The notes: generated from the letters alone by a model not told the origin. A stretch of DNA of 64,000 nucleotides from Sulfopaludibacter sp035606355 (GCA_035606355.1 DATNFO010000015.1:1-64000), one strand, 5' to 3'; positions 33,769-42,150 are shown, counted from the stretch's first letter. Program-made: numbers and translations.

Positions 33769-35003
33769 TTGACGGCTCCCTGCTGCCGCATCCGTCGCGC
33801 GACCGCTTCCACATCGGTCATGAGGCGAAGTGTATTTTCGCCGTAAATTTTGCGTATTTCCGAGGCGGTATAGCCTTCTTCCAGAAGCGCACGCGTGAGA
33901 TTCGGCCACTTGTCGACGCCATCGAGTCCGATGGGTGCGCAATCGATACCGTCGAAATCGCTGCCAAGCCCCACGGCATCGACTCCGGCAATAGCGACAA
34001 CGTGATCGATGTGTTTGACGACATCGGCGATGGTGGCCCGTGGTTGGGGAGCTCCTCCAGACACCTCGGCGCGAGCTTCTCGAAGGGCGCGCTGGATGCC
34101 GTCGGGATCGGCGGCGTATTTAACGGCAAGCCTGCTGCGGACGGCGGTGAGGCGGGCGTCGATGGCTTGGTTCGCCTTGGCCACATCCGGATTGAGGAAA
34201 TCACAGAAGAGGTTGATCTGAACCACGCCGCCCTTTTTGGCGAGGGCGACGATCATCTCGTCGGTCATGTTGCGCGGCGCGGGAGCAATCGCGCGGCAGG
34301 AGGAGTGCGAAGCGAAAATCGGAGCCTCGCTCGTCGCCAGCGCATCCCAAAATGTTTTATCGGAGACGTGCGAGATATCCACGATCATGCCGAGCCGGTT
34401 CATTTCACGGACCACTTGCTTGCCGAAAGCGGTAAGGCCGTTGTTGGGCTTATTGGCATCGCCGGAGGAATCCGCCCAGTGATTGCTGTTGGTATGAGTA
34501 AGGGTCATGTAGCGGACCCCGAGATCGTAATAGTCACGCAGGAGCCGTAGCGAATCCTCTATCGCGTGGCCTCCTTCTATTCCCATCAGGGCAGCTATTT
34601 TGTGCTCGGCGTGCGCGCGGCGGATATCGCCGGCGGTGGTAGCAAGGACAAAGTCGTTGGGATAACGGTCAACGATGTCGTGCCGGACCGTATCGATCAT
34701 TTCCAGAGTGCGATGCGCGGCGCGGTTGCCCTCGACGTAATCCGCCGAAACGTAGACCGCGAAAAACTGGGCAGCCACTCCTCCAGCTTTGAGGCGGGGC
34801 AGATCGGTTTGATGCTGCGGGCTGGACTTGCCGATGTCCAGGCCGGCGACTGTCGAACTGGTGATGTCGTTGTGGGTATCGATGAGGATCACTGAATCTT
34901 GAACTCTGCGGACTTCCTCATCCGTGACTGTGCGCTTCTGACGTCCGGGTGGCTGCGCCTGTGCGGAGAACGCCACAAGAACGAAGAGCAAAGCGGTGCG
35001 CAT
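33765..35003 (-). CDS. Exported M19 membrane dipeptidase
   Basis: 412 residues with signal peptide MRTALLFVLVAFSAQAQP. Zinc ligands of the renal dipeptidase family are all visible: ILIDTHNDI (His and Asp), MGIEGGHAI (bridging Glu), IVDISHVSDK and IFASHSSCR (His), and LGSDFDGID (Asp). M19 enzymes hydrolyse L,L and L,D dipeptides, including those with C-terminal D residues, and dehydropeptides. The ATG at 35003 is seven bases after the upstream S9 peptidase stop; an earlier ATG at 35045 would overlap that gene. It is coupled to the dehydratase gene by GTGA. Together they could feed a cytosolic or periplasmic amino-acid breakdown route. Confidence 0.92.
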   Translation of the reverse strand: MRTALLFVLVAFSAQAQPPGRQKRTVTDEEVRRVQDSVILIDTHNDITSSTVAGLDIGKSSPQHQTDLPRLKAGGVAAQFFAVYVSADYVEGNRAAHRTLEMIDTVRHDIVDRYPNDFVLATTAGDIRRAHAEHKIAALMGIEGGHAIEDSLRLLRDYYDLGVRYMTLTHTNSNHWADSSGDANKPNNGLTAFGKQVVREMNRLGMIVDISHVSDKTFWDALATSEAPIFASHSSCRAIAPAPRNMTDEMIVALAKKGGVVQINLFCDFLNPDVAKANQAIDARLTAVRSRLAVKYAADPDGIQRALREARAEVSGGAPQPRATIADVVKHIDHVVAIAGVDAVGLGSDFDGIDCAPIGLDGVDKWPNLTRALLEEGYTASEIRKIYGENTLRLMTDVEAVARRMRQQGAVK

Positions 35004-35010
35004 GACAGGC

Positions 35011-37095
35011 TCAGAGCTTCCTATGAAAGAAATCGAGTTGCGCATTGTAGACCTTTAACCAGGTAGCGTGTCGAAGGAATTCGTGAACTTCGTCGGGGAT
35101 GATGAGTTGTTCCAAATAGACGTTCTGGCGGCGAAGGGCGGCAATCAGATCGACGGTTTGGGAGAAGTCGACATTGCGATCGTCGTCCCCGTGTATGAAC
35201 AGCACGGGCGAGCGCCAGGAGCGCAGGCTCGAGATGGGAGACGAATTGTACGCCGTGAGAATGGCTTCCTCGCGCGCCGCCCGTGCGGCTGGAGTAGGCG
35301 GCGTGGGCACAACGATGTGTTCCCAGGGGCGGCCGCCGGCGGCGATCCGCACGCTCCAGTCGTGAACACCGTGATAGTCCACGCCGGCCGCGAAGAGGTC
35401 TGAGGAGCGAGACAACGCCATCGCCGTAAGATAGCCGCCGTATGAGCCTCCCCACACACCGATGCGGGCGGGGTCGACATCGGAACGGGTGCGGAGATAC
35501 AGGCCGGCGCCTTCGACATCGGCGAATTCACTCGCGCCGCCGGAGCCCTGGCTGGGGTACTCGCGGAATGCGGCGCCATAGCCTATGCCGCTGCGGTAAT
35601 TGATCACGAATACGACGTAACCCTGGGCGGCCAGGTACTGGTTCATCGCGTAAGCGTGATTGTAGTAATCCATGGAGTGCCAGCCTAACAGCATCTGGCG
35701 GCGTGGCCCTCCGTGGAGGAAGAGCAGGGCCGGATGCTTCTGGCCGGGTTGCGAGTTGGGCGGCAGGAAGAGCTGCGCATGAATGCGCAAGCCATCGCTC
35801 GCGGAGTAGATGATGGGCTGCGGAACTATTAGGGAGGAGGCGGGAAAATCGGCGGGGATGGATTCGGGCGCAAGATCCGTGACCGTTTGACCGGTTTGGA
35901 TTGCCGCGCGTGCGGGTCGCCGGCCGTCGGCATGGAAGTAAGCGACGGCGCGACCGGCGAATACGGGTGACCACTCGAGCGATTCACCGCTCGTGACCGG
36001 TTGAGGGGACCCGCTATTTAACGGGACGCGCCAGATGTGGCGGCGATCGATGTCTCCCTGGTTGGAGGAGACGATCGCTTCACTGGAGTCGTCGTTGAGC
36101 GAGAGTTGGTCGATTTCGAATTCGCCGGGGGTGAGGAGGCGGGCTGGTCCGCCGTCGACCGAGACTGCATAAAGGTGCAGCCACCCGTCTTTTTCCCAGG
36201 GGAACAGGATGCGGCCGGACGCCGTCCACGCCAGTTGCCGATCCGCAACCACTGGATGGAAGACGCTGCCCATGCCGGAATCGGCGCGCCAAAGCTGCCG
36301 GCCGGCGCCGGTGGCGGCATTGGCGATGCGGATAGCCCAGGGCTGGGGACTCGTGAGCCCGCGGCCCGAAACGCCGCCGGCGAAATTGCGAGTGAAGGCG
36401 AGCTGCGTGGAATCAGGCGACCAGACGGGATTGTCGTCGCGATCTACCGAGGGGTCGAGATAAGCGATCATCCTGGAAGAGAAGGTGTAGACCGCGATGA
36501 AGCTGTGGTCGTTTCGTGTACTGACGAATGCAAGGCGGGCGCCATCCGGTGACCATCGGGCCGAGGCGGCCTTCACGCCGGACCGTAGATGAACGAGTTG
36601 CTCGGGCTCGCGATTGCCGTCGATGGATGCGATGAAGAGTTGCCCGGCGCGAATGAAGGCTATACGGTCGCCCGCGGGTGATATAGCCGGGGAATGGCCG
36701 GCGGCGATCTTGCGGGGCGGTTGACCCGGGTGCAGCAGCCAAATGTCCTGCTCGACGCCGGCGGTAATCGTCGCCGGGTTCGGGTCCGGAAGCCCTGGGA
36801 ATTGCAGATCGCCCCCGCGGGTGTAGACCAGAGCCGACGAATCGGGGAGCCACTCGATCTCGCCGATCTCCTGACCGTCGTCCTGCGCGTAAGCTGTGGC
36901 GCGAGTGCCTTTGTAACCCGGGGCGGAAGCGATCCAGATGTTGCGCACGCCGCGTTCGCTAAGCACCCAGGCCAGCTTGGCGCCGCCACGGGATGCAACC
37001 AGGTCGGTGGGAATCGGCGCGGAGAGCACCTGGTCCAGCGTGAACGAAGAGGCGCAGCAAACAGAAGCGACAAGGAAGATGGCAGCGATTCGCAT
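35011..37095 (-). CDS. Exported S9 family peptidase (prolyl oligopeptidase/DPP-like)
   Basis: 694 residues. A signal peptide (MRIAAIFLVASVCCASSFT) precedes a propeller domain with PD40-like blades (WSPDGARLAFVSTRN, WSPDSTQLAFTRNF). The C-terminal alpha/beta hydrolase has LFLHGGPRRQM and the triad Ser551 (GVWGGSYGGYLT), Asp639 (HGDDDRNV) and His671 (DEVHEF). This is the DPP IV-like or acylaminoacyl-peptidase build, cleaving short peptides. The ATG at 37095 lies four bases after the amidase stop; the frame is open to 37140. It is a distant paralogue of the S9 enzyme at 25408, with a different genomic partner set. Confidence 0.92.
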   Translation of the reverse strand: MRIAAIFLVASVCCASSFTLDQVLSAPIPTDLVASRGGAKLAWVLSERGVRNIWIASAPGYKGTRATAYAQDDGQEIGEIEWLPDSSALVYTRGGDLQFPGLPDPNPATITAGVEQDIWLLHPGQPPRKIAAGHSPAISPAGDRIAFIRAGQLFIASIDGNREPEQLVHLRSGVKAASARWSPDGARLAFVSTRNDHSFIAVYTFSSRMIAYLDPSVDRDDNPVWSPDSTQLAFTRNFAGGVSGRGLTSPQPWAIRIANAATGAGRQLWRADSGMGSVFHPVVADRQLAWTASGRILFPWEKDGWLHLYAVSVDGGPARLLTPGEFEIDQLSLNDDSSEAIVSSNQGDIDRRHIWRVPLNSGSPQPVTSGESLEWSPVFAGRAVAYFHADGRRPARAAIQTGQTVTDLAPESIPADFPASSLIVPQPIIYSASDGLRIHAQLFLPPNSQPGQKHPALLFLHGGPRRQMLLGWHSMDYYNHAYAMNQYLAAQGYVVFVINYRSGIGYGAAFREYPSQGSGGASEFADVEGAGLYLRTRSDVDPARIGVWGGSYGGYLTAMALSRSSDLFAAGVDYHGVHDWSVRIAAGGRPWEHIVVPTPPTPAARAAREEAILTAYNSSPISSLRSWRSPVLFIHGDDDRNVDFSQTVDLIAALRRQNVYLEQLIIPDEVHEFLRHATWLKVYNAQLDFFHRKL

Positions 37096-37099
37096 GGTT

Positions 37100-38404
37100 T
37101 CAGACCCCGGCTCGGAGAACTCGTTCGACGGCGGCGCCAATCGCCAGCAGCGCGCGGTCCTGGCCGTGCCGTCCGATGAGCATCAAGCCCACGGGAGCGT
37201 CCCCTGGACGGTGGCATGGAATGGTAAGGGCGCAGCGGTCAAGAAAATTGACGACGCTGGGATTGCGGAGCAGCAGCCCATTGACGCGGCGAAATTCGTC
37301 GACATCTTCCTCCAAAGTGCGGATCGGCGGCGCGACGATCGGGACCGTCGGGCAGAGGATTACGTCGGTGAGAGCGTGTTCTGCATCGAATCGTTTGATG
37401 ATGTCGCGGCGACTGGTGTGCATGCACGCAAGATCTTCGGCAGAGATGGATGCGCCGCGCAGGATTCGTTCGGTGACTCGCGGATCGGAGGCGGCCAGAT
37501 CGGTGGAATGATCGCGATGCCAGGCGTAAGCTTCGGCGGCGGCAAATCCGCCGCCGGCGTTGACCGCGGCTATGTCGGCGATCTCCGGGAGTGCGACATC
37601 GGCAAGCGGCAGTCCGGCGGCGGCGAGGGCCGCCAAGGCATGCTGGAAGGCGTCGGCTACAGGGGCATCGAGATTGTCGAGGAAGTAATTGCTGGGGACG
37701 CGGGCACAGAGGGTGCGGAGGTCGGCGGCGGGAAGGTCGGCAGATTCTTCGGCGGCCAGAACGGCGTCGAAGGCAGCGCAGAGGCTGACGGTGGGAGCGA
37801 GCACCCCGATGGAATCCAGCGTGGGGGAGAGTGGGAAAACGCCGTCGAGCGGCACGCGATTCTGAGTGGGCTTGAAGCCGGCAATACCGCACAGTGCGGC
37901 AGGGATGCGGACGCTACCGCCGGTATCGGAGCCGATGGCGGCGACGCACATTCCATCGGTGACGGATACCGCCGCGCCAGAGGACGAACCACCAGGAATT
38001 CGACGCGCGGCGCGATCGAACGGGTTGGCTGGGGCGCCGTAGTGGGGATTGATGCCGACGCCCGTAAAGGCGAATTCGGTCATGTTGGTCCGGCCGACGA
38101 GTACGGCGCCGGCGTGCTTCAGACGGCTGACAACAGCGGAATCACGCGGCGCCGCCGGGGTGTTGCGGAGGGCGGGGGAGGCCGCGGTAGTGACTTGGCC
38201 TTCCACATCGAGCAGATCTTTGATGGAGATCGGAAGACCCGCGATCGGGGAGAGCCGGCTCGTCTGCCGATCGACAGCGTCGGCGGACCTTCGCGCGCCT
38301 TCCGCATCCAGCGAAAGAAAAACGCGGCTTCCTTCGCCGGCGGGAGCGGCGGCGCGCTCGAGAGCGGCATCGACAATTGTTCGGCTGGTGGTTTGTGCGG
38401 TCAT
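37100..38404 (-). CDS. Amidase-signature family enzyme
   Basis: 434 residues with the Ser-cisSer-Lys triad: Lys62 in GLPISIKDLLDVEG, Ser140 in RRIPGGSSSGAAVS, and nucleophile Ser164 in IGSDTGGSVRIPA. The spacing between the serines is 24, as in malonamidase E2. The rest of the domain follows (GIAGFKPTQNRVPLDGVFPL, HALTDVILCPTVP). It hydrolyses a carboxamide to acid and ammonia in the cytoplasm; GatA is unlikely because gatB/gatC are absent and neighbours are catabolic. The start overlaps the cupin stop as ATGA (38401-38404). Confidence 0.92.
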   Translation of the reverse strand: MTAQTTSRTIVDAALERAAAPAGEGSRVFLSLDAEGARRSADAVDRQTSRLSPIAGLPISIKDLLDVEGQVTTAASPALRNTPAAPRDSAVVSRLKHAGAVLVGRTNMTEFAFTGVGINPHYGAPANPFDRAARRIPGGSSSGAAVSVTDGMCVAAIGSDTGGSVRIPAALCGIAGFKPTQNRVPLDGVFPLSPTLDSIGVLAPTVSLCAAFDAVLAAEESADLPAADLRTLCARVPSNYFLDNLDAPVADAFQHALAALAAAGLPLADVALPEIADIAAVNAGGGFAAAEAYAWHRDHSTDLAASDPRVTERILRGASISAEDLACMHTSRRDIIKRFDAEHALTDVILCPTVPIVAPPIRTLEEDVDEFRRVNGLLLRNPSVVNFLDRCALTIPCHRPGDAPVGLMLIGRHGQDRALLAIGAAVERVLRAGV

Positions 38405-38775
38405 GGGAGATAGTAGTGAATCTCGAACAGGACGCAGCCTTTTTCGGACTTGAAAGGGCCGTGGTACACGCCGGGCGGGCGACAGGCGTAAGTTGGACCG
38501 TGGAACTGTTCGCCTCCGTTGCCGTCTTCGTCGTTGCCGACGATGAGATCGCCTTCCACGAGGAAGACCTCTTCCCAGTGATCGTGGATGAATGGCTTTT
38601 CGGAGTACACGCCAGCCGCGATACGAAGGAGGCGCGAGCGGCTGCCCGTTTTGTTCTCCTCATCGAGATCGCTGGCGAGTACTTTCTGGGTGAAGCCGGA
38701 CTTGTACCCTGGCGGGGTCTCCCAGCCGGAGTTCATGTCGACGGGGAAGAATTCGAGATGCGGTTTGGGCGCCAT
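38401..38775 (-). CDS. Small cupin-domain protein
   Basis: A single 124-residue cupin: HDHWEEVFLVEGDLIVGND gives motif 1 (H-x-H-x3-E) and PPGVYHGPF gives motif 2 with its histidine, so a metal site is likely complete. Cupins of this size include dioxygenases, isomerases and ligand-binding proteins, and the exact role is open. In this operon, beside a two-component flavin monooxygenase, ring-cleavage or tautomerisation is a reasonable guess but only that. It begins 15 bp after the DUF2848 gene and is coupled to the amidase. Confidence 0.85.
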   Translation of the reverse strand: MAPKPHLEFFPVDMNSGWETPPGYKSGFTQKVLASDLDEENKTGSRSRLLRIAAGVYSEKPFIHDHWEEVFLVEGDLIVGNDEDGNGGEQFHGPTYACRPPGVYHGPFKSEKGCVLFEIHYYLP

Positions 38776-38790
38776 GGTTTCTCCTGAGTT

Positions 38791-39462
38791 TTAGGTTTCG
38801 ACCGGCAAGGCCTCAACGGTGTAGCGATGTTGCAGCTTCCGTCGCAGCACGGGGTCCTCGAGTTCCATCGAAAACTCGCCACTCCAGCGTACGCCTCCGA
38901 TGGCGGCCAGCGTTCCACAGAACATCGCATCGGCAGTCTCACCGTAGGATTCGAGCAGCGCGCCGGGGTGAAGAATTTGACTGACGGAGCCTTCCTGATA
39001 GAGGACCGGGCGAGAAGCTTCGACCACCACCGAGCGAACACTCAGGCTCTCCCAGTGAGGTTCGACGTCGGCGAAGTCCCAGACGTCGGGTGAGATGACC
39101 TTCGGGCAGAGTTGTTTTGAAAGAGCGACGCCGGCGGCTTCGGCCTTCCGATCCGTATGGTCACTGCCGAGCCCGAGCAGAAGACGCGCGCGGTGACGGA
39201 TCAGAACGAATTCGACTTCGCCGGAAGAGTCGCTGCCGAGCACCTGAATTTCGGCAGCGGTGGTGAGGAGCGAAGCGGAAACGCGGTAGAAGATCGGTGT
39301 CCGGGAGGGCGGCGCAACACCAAGAGCGGTGAGTTCGTGTATGTGAGCCTCTACCGCCGTACGATCGCGTCCCGTCCAGCCGGCGATCACCAGGTCACGG
39401 ATCGCTAGTTCGATCGGCTCCAGCCCCGATGCGGTGTGCAGCGAGACGGCAATGCGCGTCAT
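38791..39462 (-). CDS. DUF2848 family protein
   Basis: 223 residues with the style of the DUF2848 family: IELAIRDLVIAGWTGRDRTA, HIHELTALGVAPPSRTPIFYR, LIRHRARLLLGLGSDHTDRKAEA, CPKVISPDVWDFADVEPHWE, and DAMFCGTLAAIGG. I recall the family as related in fold to fumarylacetoacetate-hydrolase-type enzymes and often next to amidases and monooxygenases, but no member function is known to me. The conserved SDHTDRK and GT-G segments may form an active site. The start overlaps the marR stop as ATGA (39459-39462). Confidence 0.8.
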   Translation of the reverse strand: MTRIAVSLHTASGLEPIELAIRDLVIAGWTGRDRTAVEAHIHELTALGVAPPSRTPIFYRVSASLLTTAAEIQVLGSDSSGEVEFVLIRHRARLLLGLGSDHTDRKAEAAGVALSKQLCPKVISPDVWDFADVEPHWESLSVRSVVVEASRPVLYQEGSVSQILHPGALLESYGETADAMFCGTLAAIGGVRWSGEFSMELEDPVLRRKLQHRYTVEALPVET

Positions 39463-40037
39463 GCGGGTCGCTCGCTTTCGGAAAGATAGCTGAGGCGGGA
39501 GAGGGCGCGGTTGGCGCAGGAATTCATGGAATCCACAATGGCGCGGAGGCGCCGGAACGAAGCCGCGTCGAGGAATTCAAAAAGCTGGTCGTTGACGGCG
39601 ACCTGTGTAGGCGCGAGCGTTGCAAGAAGATGACGGGCTTTGGGTGTGGTGTTCAGGCAGACACGGCGCCGATCGGCGGGATCGGGTTGTTTCGTCAGGA
39701 GACTCTGCTTGAGAAGTTTGCCGGTTTCAATGGTGATGAAAGCGCCGCTGAGCTGAAGATGCGTGGCCAACTGGTTTACGCTGACACCGCCGGCCGTCTC
39801 GAGGTGTGCGACGGAGATCAGGGTAGTGTATTGGATCGGCGTGAGTCCGATGCACCGCGCCAGCCCGGCGCGGATGCTTTCGAGCCGCGACGAAAACGCG
39901 AGCAGGCCGTGAACTAACGCTCGAAGTTCCGTATCGGAGCCCCCGGGAATAAGTTCAGGGCGCGACGCCGTGAGGGGCGCGGGAGGACGCTCTGCCTTAC
40001 GGCGCTTGACAGAACGCGGGAAGATTTGGGTGCTCAT
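39459..40037 (-). CDS. MarR family transcriptional regulator
   Basis: 192 residues. The winged helix-turn-helix reads LTPIQYTTLISVAHLE, VSVNQLATHLQLSGAFITIE, LLKQSLLTKQPDPADRRRVCLN with the D-x-R-R wing of MarR proteins, then a long dimerisation helix. HpaR, a MarR protein, controls hydroxyphenylacetate operons, and this one lies directly after an HpaB-type gene, so regulation of the same operon by an aromatic ligand is plausible. The ATG at 40037 overlaps the hpaB-like stop as ATGA. A regulator encoded inside the operon gives autoregulation. The first 30 residues before the domain are basic and poorly conserved. Confidence 0.9.
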   Translation of the reverse strand: MSTQIFPRSVKRRKAERPPAPLTASRPELIPGGSDTELRALVHGLLAFSSRLESIRAGLARCIGLTPIQYTTLISVAHLETAGGVSVNQLATHLQLSGAFITIETGKLLKQSLLTKQPDPADRRRVCLNTTPKARHLLATLAPTQVAVNDQLFEFLDAASFRRLRAIVDSMNSCANRALSRLSYLSESERPA

Positions 40038-41518
40038 GACTGTTTCACTTCCGCGAGTGGTGAGCTGGCCGCGGCGGTCGGATACGACGCGAGCAATCGC
40101 TCGACGGTGGCTGTGGCGGCGGGCCAATCGTAAGTGCGGAGGGAGTGACCTTTGGTGACGAAGGAGGCGCCCGCATAGAACATTTCATATTGCGTGTGGC
40201 GCGAGCCGAATTCCGAGCCGACCGCATCCCAGGCGAGTTTGAAAAGTTTGACACGCTCTTCGGGCGAGCGGGCGGCTGAGCCCTGGGCGCTGAGAACGCC
40301 GCGCGCAATCTCGGGGTCGGAGAAGTCGTCAATCGAAGAGGGCAGCATGATCATATTGCCGCCGGCAAGCTCTCGGAGACTGTGAATGACTTTGGGGTAA
40401 AGCTGCTGCGTGAGTACCTGCGCGGCGTAGAGGAGGTGACGGTCCGGAACGAAGTAGGGGCCGCGACGGGCACCGTTGGTTTCCATGGCGACGACGAAGG
40501 CTTCCACCATGGCGGCTTCGGCGGCGAGCTGGCCGAGTGTTTCGCGCACTTGCGGAAAGGCCTCGATGCCGCTTGCGGCGCAGATCTCCTTGGCGAGCCC
40601 TACCAGGAATCGCATCTTGACCATCAGGCGGATCTGGCATTGATAGTTCTGAAAAACGTGCGCGGGTGTGGCATGGAACTGCCGCTGGCACATGCCGACA
40701 TCGCGCGCGAGGAAAACGCGACTCCACGGCACTTCGACATCGTCGAAAAACAGGACCGCGTCGTTTTCGTCGTAGCGGCTGGCGAGTGGATTATCGAATA
40801 TGCTAGGGGCGCTCTCTTCGTAAGATTTGCGGGAGAAAACCTGAAGGCCTGGTGTATTCATCGGAATGGCGAAAGAGAAAGCGTAGTCGGCGTCCTGCGG
40901 AGCGAGCGGCTGTATGCAGCTGACGAATACTTCATTCGCCATGATGGCGCTGGTTGCCAGCATCTTGGAACCCGAGACGATGACGCCCCCGGAAGTTTCG
41001 CGGCAGATGCGGGCGGCATGGAAGCCGCCTGGCTGTCCGGCGGCTGAAGCCGAGCGCTCGGCCTGTGGATTGATGATGGCGTAAGTCAGGTAGAGATCGC
41101 GATCGCGCGCATACTCGAAGTAGTCGCGGAGAGCGGCCGCGCGATCCCGATCGAAGGCTTCGAATTGATCGATGCCCATGTACATGCCGGCCAGGCAGGA
41201 AGCGACATGGTCGGGGGATCGGCCCATGAAACCGTAATGCGTTTCCGCCCAGGCGGTCAGTGCGCGCCTGCGCTCTACCAACTCGGCATGAGTTTCGGGA
41301 AGCTGCCAACAGCGACTAACAAGATCACCCGAAGTGGGCGATGAGAACATCATCTGGTCGCGATTTTCCGGGCGGCTCTGGAATTCGTACAAGTAGGCGG
41401 CATTTGCTACGGCGTTGCGAAACGCCGGGTGAGTAGTGACGTCGGCGACTCTTTCGCCATGGATATAGACCTCCCGTCCATCCTGCAGGGATGCGAGATG
41501 CGCGGCTGCCGTCTTCAT
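40034..41518 (-). CDS. HpaB-type FADH2-dependent aromatic monooxygenase (4-hydroxyphenylacetate 3-monooxygenase family)
   Basis: 494 residues aligned with HpaB over the full length: LQDGREVYIHGERVADVTTHPAF, YGFMGRSPDHVAS, DLYLTYAIINPQAERS, RETSGGVIVSGSKMLAT, SRYDENDAVLFFDDVEVPW, and ELAGGNMIMLPSS near the end. It would hydroxylate a phenol or related ring with O2 and reduced FAD from the flavin reductase encoded just upstream; the two genes overlap as ATGA. HpaB relatives also act on chlorophenols, pyridine and pyrrole carboxylates and tyrosine derivatives, so the substrate is open. None of the downstream HpaDEFGHI genes is present, which argues against the classical homoprotocatechuate route. 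Confidence 0.92.
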   Translation of the reverse strand: MKTAAAHLASLQDGREVYIHGERVADVTTHPAFRNAVANAAYLYEFQSRPENRDQMMFSSPTSGDLVSRCWQLPETHAELVERRRALTAWAETHYGFMGRSPDHVASCLAGMYMGIDQFEAFDRDRAAALRDYFEYARDRDLYLTYAIINPQAERSASAAGQPGGFHAARICRETSGGVIVSGSKMLATSAIMANEVFVSCIQPLAPQDADYAFSFAIPMNTPGLQVFSRKSYEESAPSIFDNPLASRYDENDAVLFFDDVEVPWSRVFLARDVGMCQRQFHATPAHVFQNYQCQIRLMVKMRFLVGLAKEICAASGIEAFPQVRETLGQLAAEAAMVEAFVVAMETNGARRGPYFVPDRHLLYAAQVLTQQLYPKVIHSLRELAGGNMIMLPSSIDDFSDPEIARGVLSAQGSAARSPEERVKLFKLAWDAVGSEFGSRHTQYEMFYAGASFVTKGHSLRTYDWPAATATVERLLASYPTAAASSPLAEVKQS

Positions 41519-42048
41519 CGGTCACGCTCCGCATTGGCGAGCGCGTGGTAGCAACCGCGGAAGAACACAAGCGGGTAGCGGGTGGCATCGGCCTCGATGT
41601 GGGAGACCCGCAGGACGAAGATAACGTGGTCGCCGCCATCATATTGCGCGTATGGGCGGCATTCAACAACCGCGAGAGCCGGCACGAGGACGGGCGCGCC
41701 GGTTAAACCCGCGCGATATTCAAGGCCGGTCCATTTATCGGTGAGTGCGGCGGCAAAGCGGGAAGACAGGTGGGCCTGGTCGTCGCGGAGGAAGTTGATG
41801 GCAAAGGCTTCGGCGGTCTCCAGGGATTGCAGGCTGTTCAGGTCGCGGGAAAGACTAAACAGGACAAGCGGCGGATCCAGCGAGACGGAATTGAACGAGT
41901 TGATCGTTACGCCGTGCAGACTGCCGTCGCGAGCAACGGCAGTCACCACTGCCACGCCTGTGGGGAAGCATCCGAGAACGTCCCTCAGAAGCCGCGGCTG
42001 AAATGTTTGCTTCTCCGTCAGGTCGGCGGCTGGGCGTTGTGCTGGCAT
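41515..42048 (-). CDS. Flavin reductase (HpaC-like, FMN-binding split barrel)
   Basis: 177 residues: LRDVLGCFPTGVAVVTAVAR at the start of the barrel, GVTINSFNSVSLDPPLVLFS (flavin-binding signature), AFAINFLRDDQAHLSSRFA and the late GDHVIFVLRVSHIE. It uses NAD(P)H to supply reduced flavin to the HpaB-type oxygenase encoded next, which is the standard two-component arrangement. It is the first gene of the ten-gene operon. A sigma-70 promoter (42075-42104) and the ATCGGTA palindrome (42136) lie upstream, and GGGAGGG precedes the ATG. An 18-residue N-terminal tail is not part of the fold. Confidence 0.92.
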   Translation of the reverse strand: MPAQRPAADLTEKQTFQPRLLRDVLGCFPTGVAVVTAVARDGSLHGVTINSFNSVSLDPPLVLFSLSRDLNSLQSLETAEAFAINFLRDDQAHLSSRFAAALTDKWTGLEYRAGLTGAPVLVPALAVVECRPYAQYDGGDHVIFVLRVSHIEADATRYPLVFFRGCYHALANAERDR

Positions 42049-42074
42049 CCCAAATTCCCTCCCGATGGCTTTTG

Positions 42075-42104
42075 AATATATCTAACAAACAAAGGTATTG
42101 TCAA
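42075..42104 (-). promoter_or_regulatory. Sigma-70-type promoter of the ten-gene operon
   Basis: On the minus strand TTGACA (42104-42099) and TATATT (42080-42075) are 18 bases apart, about 27 bases before the ATG at 42048. The palindrome at 42136-42150 is 31 bp upstream of the -35 box, centred near -75. Confidence 0.7.
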
Positions 42105-42135
42105 CGGTTAAATGCTGGAAATCGAACATGAAATG

Positions 42136-42150
42136 ATCGGTTGTACCGAT
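42136..42150. promoter_or_regulatory. Operator-like palindrome (ATCGGTA-type), site 3
   Basis: ATCGGTTGTACCGAT has perfect six-base arms (ATCGGT/ACCGAT) around three bases and matches sites at 19802 and 28408. It lies in the divergent space between the ten-gene operon and the PLP-enzyme operon and could control both. Confidence 0.65.

Noticed and set aside
36938..38413. 491-codon plus-strand frame opposite the amidase
   Set aside because: The minus strand shows a complete amidase signature with its triad; the plus-strand product is Gly/Asp-rich without any motif.
40034..42048. Assigning the operon to 4-hydroxyphenylacetate degradation (hpa genes)
   Set aside because: The reductase, oxygenase and a MarR regulator fit, but none of the ring-cleavage and lower-pathway hpa genes is present and the remaining genes are peptidases and amino-acid enzymes.
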